DNA of 24,320 bases. Source: Cristatella mucedo (taxonomy: Eukaryota; Bryozoa; Phylactolaemata; Cristatellidae). Location: the NCBI GenBank assembly GCA_009760855.2, contig WPIO01000285.1:102501-126820 (forward strand). The letters run 5' to 3'. Every line of letters starts with the position of its first letter. The first letter of the stretch is position 1. The notes under the pieces are model-generated. The model ran no database searches, had not been told where the DNA came from, and saw nothing but the letters and a program-made list of their open reading frames with translations. A program made the translations under genes and the position numbers. Shown here one piece after another: positions 20,086 through 24,320 of this stretch.

Positions 20086-20445
20086 CCGTACATGAATTGC
20101 GATTAGTGTACGCATGTCGTGCTAAGACCAGCAGAGCCACCCTGACGCTCTTGACCGTCATGTCGCGATGCGCGCTCGCTCCGGACGTTGCGTACATGTG
20201 TGGACTTGGACTTCAGGAATCGAGCCGATATCCGTGGGCTGGCGCGTCCGCCGCGTCCGACTCTTCGCTCGCCGCGGCGCATTCCTCCGCGGTCTGCGTA
20301 TCTTTCGCGGAAGCCTCAACCGCGGATTTCTGCGTCTGCCCGAAACCGCCACCCGTCGACGCTAGCGCCGCCCAGCGACGAGCCGGTGTCACTCCGGCCA
20401 CTAGGGCCATTCCGCGGCGCACGCACGCACGCACGGGCGGGCGCC

Positions 20446-20461
20446 TGACGTCAGCTTCCGG
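20446..20461. promoter_or_regulatory. Palindromic CRE next to an ETS-type site
   Basis: TGACGTCA (20446-20453) is the full CREB/ATF consensus. CTTCCGG (20455-20461) is the reverse complement of the ETS/GABP core CCGGAAG. The pair is common in CpG-island promoters of broadly expressed genes. Confidence 0.5.
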
Positions 20462-20800
20462 AATGCGCCCGCCGAGCGGCGCGCCGTTCGCACCGCTAGC
20501 GTACGCCGGCCGTCGCAGTAAATGCAAACACCTGCGACAGCATCTGAACGGTAGGTTTAACGGCGCCGCTAGCGTTCCGTTGGAGCGTTGGAGCTAAGGT
20601 AGCGGCGCTCTTCCGACAAGGAAGAGACGAAGAAGCTTCGCGCCTCTCCTCGATAGCTTTCCGGCCTCTCTCGCGAGCGGGCGCTCGCGCGAGGCGAACG
20701 CCACCTCCGCAGCGGCTCGGGCGGGTCACGCCTCGCAAGAGGTCGCGCGGTCCGGAAATTGCTCGCCTGCTCGGCGCTCGATCGTTCGCCGCGGCCGCCG

Positions 20801-20813
20801 CCTCGCGTAAGTG
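20801..20813 (+). other. Possible splice donor of an untranslated first exon
   Basis: CTCGC|GTAAGTGA matches the donor consensus from +1 to +6 and lies about 350 bases downstream of the CRE/ETS pair. No acceptor or coding exon can be linked to it. Confidence 0.22.
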
Positions 20814-21560
20814 AACGCCGGCGGCGGCCGCCGCGGCGTCGCTCTCTTACGAAATCGTCTGCCCACCCACCGCCCGAGCTAAGCTAGCGATGCCCGAGCG
20901 GCGGCGCTGCGGTCGCTTGCGGCTCGGCGCCGGCTCGTGGCTGGCTCGCCGGCAGGACGGGAGATGTGGCCTCCTGCGCGCCCTGGTGACCCTGGCGATG
21001 CCGTACCGGCGGCGGCGGGGGTGGGGCGGCGGTGGGGGCGCTAGCAGTGGTCGGTCCGACGCGGAGGATTCAGGGGGTGGTCCAGGGGCCACCAGGCCTC
21101 CTTCACCTCTTCTCCACAAGGCCTGCGCCTGCGCTCGCGCAGCAGGTGCTGCCATTCGAGCTACCCCGGATGTAAAATTTCCGCTGGCATCGACATGGAA
21201 ATTCCGGAAATGCGCTGGCGCGCGAGAGGCGAGGAATTAAATGTCCGGCCTTGACCTAGCTCGTGCGCGGCGGACTGGCGGACAATTTTTTTTATTTGCA
21301 CGAAACGGCGCGCGTGTGCGAGAACGCAGCAGAGCACCCGACTCGTATCGCGCACTCGCAGCCGCGCGAGCGCCCGAGGGCGGAGGCCCGGCACGAAGCA
21401 GCGCTACGCTTTTCGCCGCACTCGCGGCCGCCCGGACGCGCCTCTAGGTCTACTTCCGGCCCACTGGCCGATTTCCACGACGCACTCTGACAGATCAGAC
21501 AGAGCCAGTGGCAGCCGGCGGTAGCTTGGAGTGGCGGCCGCCAGTCAGAAAGTGAACTAC

Positions 21561-21828
21561 GCGGACAACGAGAATGCATCTAACTGTTAATTTTCATCGA
21601 TGCTGCGCATCGTTATCGCAGCTGGGCGCACCGAACACAGCGACGCGTGCACACATCGATCAAGGGCGTCTGCTAAGATTAGGAAAAGAGGGGGCAATAC
21701 CTAGACCTCGCATTGGGAGCGACTCGTAGGGAAGCTACGTGGATGAATCGGCTAATCGGTTAATGCCGCGTTTAATCGGTTCGTCTTGCTTCCGTCCTGC
21801 ATCAATTTTCATTAAATGTAAGAAAAAT
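21561..21828. other. Unassigned stretch
   Basis: No gene or repeat recognised. It contains a small repeat of TAATCGGTT near 21752-21780. Confidence 0.45.
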
Positions 21829-22010
21829 CTTAGCTGATTTAACAGCCTCACGTGTATAGCATCAGAAGAGCCTTATCAACTATCACGTCATCACTGGCAG
21901 TAGGCAATAAAGAAGAATCGGCCAACTGTGGGATTCGAACCCCCTCCCCCGACCTCGGTCGTGAGCTTGTATCTCGCACCTTAGCTCCTGGGTGGCTATC
22001 GGTCATGCTG
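21829..22010 (-). mobile_element. tRNA-derived SINE (type A), degraded head
   Basis: On the minus strand: B box GGGTTCGAATCCC preceded by CGACCGAGGTCGGGGG, then GATTCTTCTTTATTGCC, AAGGCTCTTCTGATGCTATA, GAGGCTG, TTAAATCAGCTAAGA and TTTTTC. The A-box region (near 21990-22010) is poorly kept. Confidence 0.75.
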
Positions 22011-22189
22011 CTGCTTCCTACTTGCTCTCCTGCCCTCCACAGCGATCGTGTGAAAATTGCTTTGATTGGGGGGTTGGGTAGGCAATGACTCTCCGCCACG
22101 CACCTCCTGGTGAATCTGATCCTTATGTTCTGAGGACATATGGCAAATGCATCATTCTTATTGTTATCCTTTGATGTAAACAGCACGAC

Positions 22190-22580
22190 GAGGTGGGTAC
22201 GTGGAGCGTCTGGCTGAAACGCCGCGGCGTCTCGCCGATACTTCCGGTTCGCTTTCCCTATTCGAAGGCGACGCAGGTCGGTTTGACCAGTGGCGGCGCC
22301 GTCTCGGCTTCGTTCTTTCTACAACGCTCTAGTGCCCGTCGCTTCATTTCCTTCGCCGCCGTGCAATTGCAGCGACTCCGCCTAACTTTTGTGACAAATG
22401 TTTGTCCTCGTCCGTCGCCGTACTAGAGGTCGTACCGCGGGCCCGCCACGGGCTCCGTCGGCCGCATTGAGCCCAGCCGCTGCAAGCGACCTTCACCCCC
22501 GATGTGAAGACGACGACGAGGCGCCGGGCGCACCAGCTCGCTACGGCTGCAAGGCTAGTTTTCAAGTCGCAGAGGCTTGA
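22190..22580. promoter_or_regulatory. Small CpG-rich, promoter-like region
   Basis: CpG-dense, with an ETS-type CTTCCGG at 22241-22247 and TTCGCCGCCGTGC downstream. A plus-strand frame starting at ATG 22398 (60 residues, Arg/Ala-rich) ends at a stop and has no recognised domain, so it is not called as a gene. Confidence 0.35.
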
Positions 22581-22599
22581 CCGAGTGTCTCCTTTGTTA

Positions 22600-22768
22600 A
22601 AAAAAAGAGCTTGGGTGGCTGCCGGTTGATCAGCGGATACAGAGGAAAGTTCTTACGCTGACCCACAAGGCCAAGGCCACGGCTTGGCTCCTCCGTATCT
22701 AGCTGAACTGCTGTACCAGTTTCAGTCCGTTCGCATCCTCAGGTCCTGTATGGACAATAAATTAGCTG
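22600..22768 (+). mobile_element. L2/CR1-like LINE 3' part, left half (interrupted)
   Basis: Translation gives ELGWLPVDQRIQRKVLTLTH, then, after an indel, HGLAPPYLAELLYQFQSV and LRSCMDNKLAV. These are the usual LINE RT C-terminal blocks (family pattern LHWLPV..RI..KVL). The frame is cut at 22768 by an LTR and resumes at 23658 with the DNA for FLRLKT-like, GDRSFS and LWNSLP. The interrupted copy matches 1430-1886. Confidence 0.88.
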
Positions 22769-23651
22769 TGACGCCGAAGGCTCGGCGGAGTAGGCGTAAC
22801 GTGCCGCTTACCTAGCGTCGTAACCTACAACGCCTAATGCCGCTCGGTGCGTGCCTACGCACAATAAGCAGGCCGCCACGAAACGCGTTTCTGGCGCTGA
22901 CCTACTTATCGTTACTAAAGAGGATCGTGAGTCCGCGGCGTGAATCGAAAAGCGAGACACACAAATTGGGGTTTTACAGAGCTTTATTCGCAAGCGCACA
23001 AAGTCGCTGCGCGTCTAGCTCAGTTTTATCTCCACACTCCTCACACGCTCTCAACAGCGCAAGTACTCTTTCGGAGGGAATACGTTCCCGCACTTAGGCT
23101 ACCTAAGTCTATTGTGGGGAACGACCCAAATAAGACGAGGACCCGAACCGGAGTCTAGACCGTGACCGGAGAATGGCTCATGGCTCCATGGCTCCGCTTC
23201 CATCTTACGGCAGGAATACCTCACACGCTACACGAAGCACTCTTGGTGAGACCACGTGCGCTCGCACACACACAAACCACAGGAGAAACACAAAAATGCG
23301 AGCTCGACCACTATACGACCGTATTCGGTGGCGTCCACCGAATCCTCCTGGCGCTGTCCAGTCCTGTTCCTCAATCGCCGGCGAACAGCCCGCCCTCCTC
23401 CCTCGCTTTCAGAGAAACGACGCCGGCACCTACCGGCGACGGCGTCGAGACGGAGCCGAAGATGAGGAAGAGGCCCAATATGCGTCGCCCTATCATTATA
23501 AAACTAACTAGCTGCGACAACGAGGTTGACAACCCAGCCAATAGCAATCACCTCAGCGACCTCTGCGTCCCCTTGCTCTAGGACAGAGGTGTTTTCCTGC
23601 TGAGCCATTCTCGTGCACTCTAAATCTGAGTCAGGCCGGCGCTGTGCTACA
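22769..23651 (-). mobile_element. Solo LTR (883 bp) nested in a LINE
   Basis: The insertion has TG...CA ends (TGACGCCGAAGG left; GTGCTACA right). TAGCTG flanks both sides (22763-22768 and 23652-23657), a 6-bp target duplication. The uninterrupted LINE copy at 1526-1550 shows TTAGCTG once at this point. On the minus strand an AATAAAG polyadenylation signal lies at 22988-22982, about 210 bases from the LTR's 3' end, and a TATA-like TTTATAATG lies near 23502. These suggest minus-strand orientation. No internal region, primer site or second LTR is present, which fits a solo LTR left by LTR-LTR recombination. Superfamily (Gypsy, BEL/Pao or other) cannot be told. Arg/Pro-rich frames inside it are not genes. 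Confidence 0.75.
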
Positions 23652-23657
23652 TAGCTG

Positions 23658-24030
23658 TTTCATTCTTCCGCTTAAAGACCATTGGTGACAGAAGCTTTAG
23701 CTCTGCAGGTCCTAGGCTGTGGAACTCGCTTCCACAATTCTTACGCAACGACAGCTACTCTCCTACTGCCGACTATGGCTCATCCTTTTCAGCGGTCCTA
23801 GAGCTGCTACTTTCATGCTACTGACTACCTCAACGGCTCTCCTGACTCTGCTATGCTTCTCACGTTCTCTTTGTTGCGGGAGTTGAAGTCTATTGGCTAC
23901 CGAATGCGTACCAAAAGCCGCTTAAGCTGTGAGTGTGCTGTACAAAACTCTCCTCCGTCACACCCACTTGGTCTGTATGACTTTGTGGAGTTGCAGACGG
24001 AGATACACTACATTACATAATTACATACGC
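23658..24030 (+). mobile_element. L2/CR1-like LINE 3' part, right half
   Basis: Continues from 22768. It encodes the GDRSFS and LWNSLP blocks, then carries the same 3' UTR as 1650-1886, ending GAGTTGCAGACGGAGATACA and a degraded ACATTAC tail. The tail is not expanded as it is at 1885-1948. Confidence 0.9.
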
Positions 24031-24188
24031 CGTCGCTTCAGCTTACGCTCGGCAAAGGAAAGGCTTGAGTCGCCCGGTTCGTCAGAATTATCACCCCCGG
24101 ATTGAGATTTCAACGGGGAATGAACGGAGGCGGTTTCATCCGAGTCCGAGTGACCTTCGATCGGCCTTCGATTGACCTTCGCTCCCAT
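24021..24188 (-). CDS. Small unassigned open frame, Ser/Asp-rich with basic C-terminus
   Basis: An ATG at 24188-24186 opens 55 codons to a TAA at about 24021. The product is polar: NRRPIEGHSDSDETASVHSP, then GDNSDEPGDSS and a C-terminal AERKLKRRRM. Composition resembles a disordered nuclear or nucleic-acid-binding tail, or part of a retroelement ORF1/gag. The frame upstream has a stop at 24291-24293, so it could be a last exon or chance. Its end runs into the LINE tail. No domain is recognised. Confidence 0.2.
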   Translation of the reverse strand: MGAKVNRRPIEGHSDSDETASVHSPLKSQSGGDNSDEPGDSSLSFAERKLKRRRM

Positions 24189-24320
24189 TCTAGTTGATCT
24201 TGGCGATGGCTGTCTCAAGTGATTGACTGGGAACAATACATGCGCCAGTTTCCAGGTGGTTCTCGGAGTCGAACGTTGGAAGCGATGCAATCAGTGACTG
24301 GAACACGTGACCTGCGATTC

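Larger units (their letters stand above)
20230..21560. promoter_or_regulatory. CpG island, about 1.3 kb
   Basis: GC- and CpG-dense, with no recognised coding exon. It contains a palindromic CRE with an ETS-type site (20446-20461), another ETS-type ACTTCCGG (21452-21459) and a GTAAGT donor (20807). Open frames on both strands are Arg/Ala/Pro-rich and reflect composition. It is probably a promoter region with untranslated first exon(s). Confidence 0.65.

Noticed and set aside
22398-22580. Plus-strand 60-residue frame in a CpG-rich patch
   Set aside because: Arg/Ala/Pro composition, no domain and no donor. The ATG context alone is not enough.
23162-23581. 139-residue frame inside the solo LTR
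   Set aside because: Lies wholly within an LTR and on the strand opposite to its inferred orientation. No domain.

Overview
This is animal nuclear DNA, almost certainly from a large, repeat-rich genome. The evidence is L2/CR1-type LINEs with AP-endonuclease and reverse transcriptase domains, two kinds of tRNA-derived SINE, a hAT-type element, very long GA/CT tracts and CpG-dense islands. CpG is not strongly depleted outside the islands, and the two credible coding exons use codons ending almost entirely in G or C. This would suit a jawless vertebrate or a GC-rich invertebrate. I cannot name the species from sequence alone.

Layout. Positions 1-5000 hold SINE and LINE remnants, a 470-bp CT tract that runs into 13 CTG triplets, and a 36-bp minisatellite. 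Positions 5376-7344 (minus strand) hold the best gene candidate: a long exon encoding a low-complexity N-terminal region, an acidic patch, a basic patch and one membrane segment. It ends in a clear GTGAG splice donor. Positions 7480-13000 are repeats: a CT tract, a 181-bp SPIN-like hAT element, SINEs, and a plus-strand LINE split by a SINE whose junction is triplicated in three identical 97-bp units. A decayed minus-strand LINE with endonuclease and RT domains fills about 13740-16480.

Positions 16590-18600, 20230-21560 and 22190-22580 are CpG islands that look like promoters. The first has a possible 13-codon first coding exon ending in GTGAG (minus strand) and is bounded by a striking AT-only minisatellite. 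The second carries a palindromic CRE next to an ETS-type site and a GTAAGT donor. Between and after them lie another LINE fragment, two more SINEs, and a LINE 3' end cut by an 883-bp solo LTR with a 6-bp target duplication.

The window is therefore mostly a stratified record of transposition around the 5' parts of perhaps two or three genes whose remaining exons lie elsewhere. No bacterial-style operon, CRISPR array or rRNA was seen. Unnamed stretches are marked as such.
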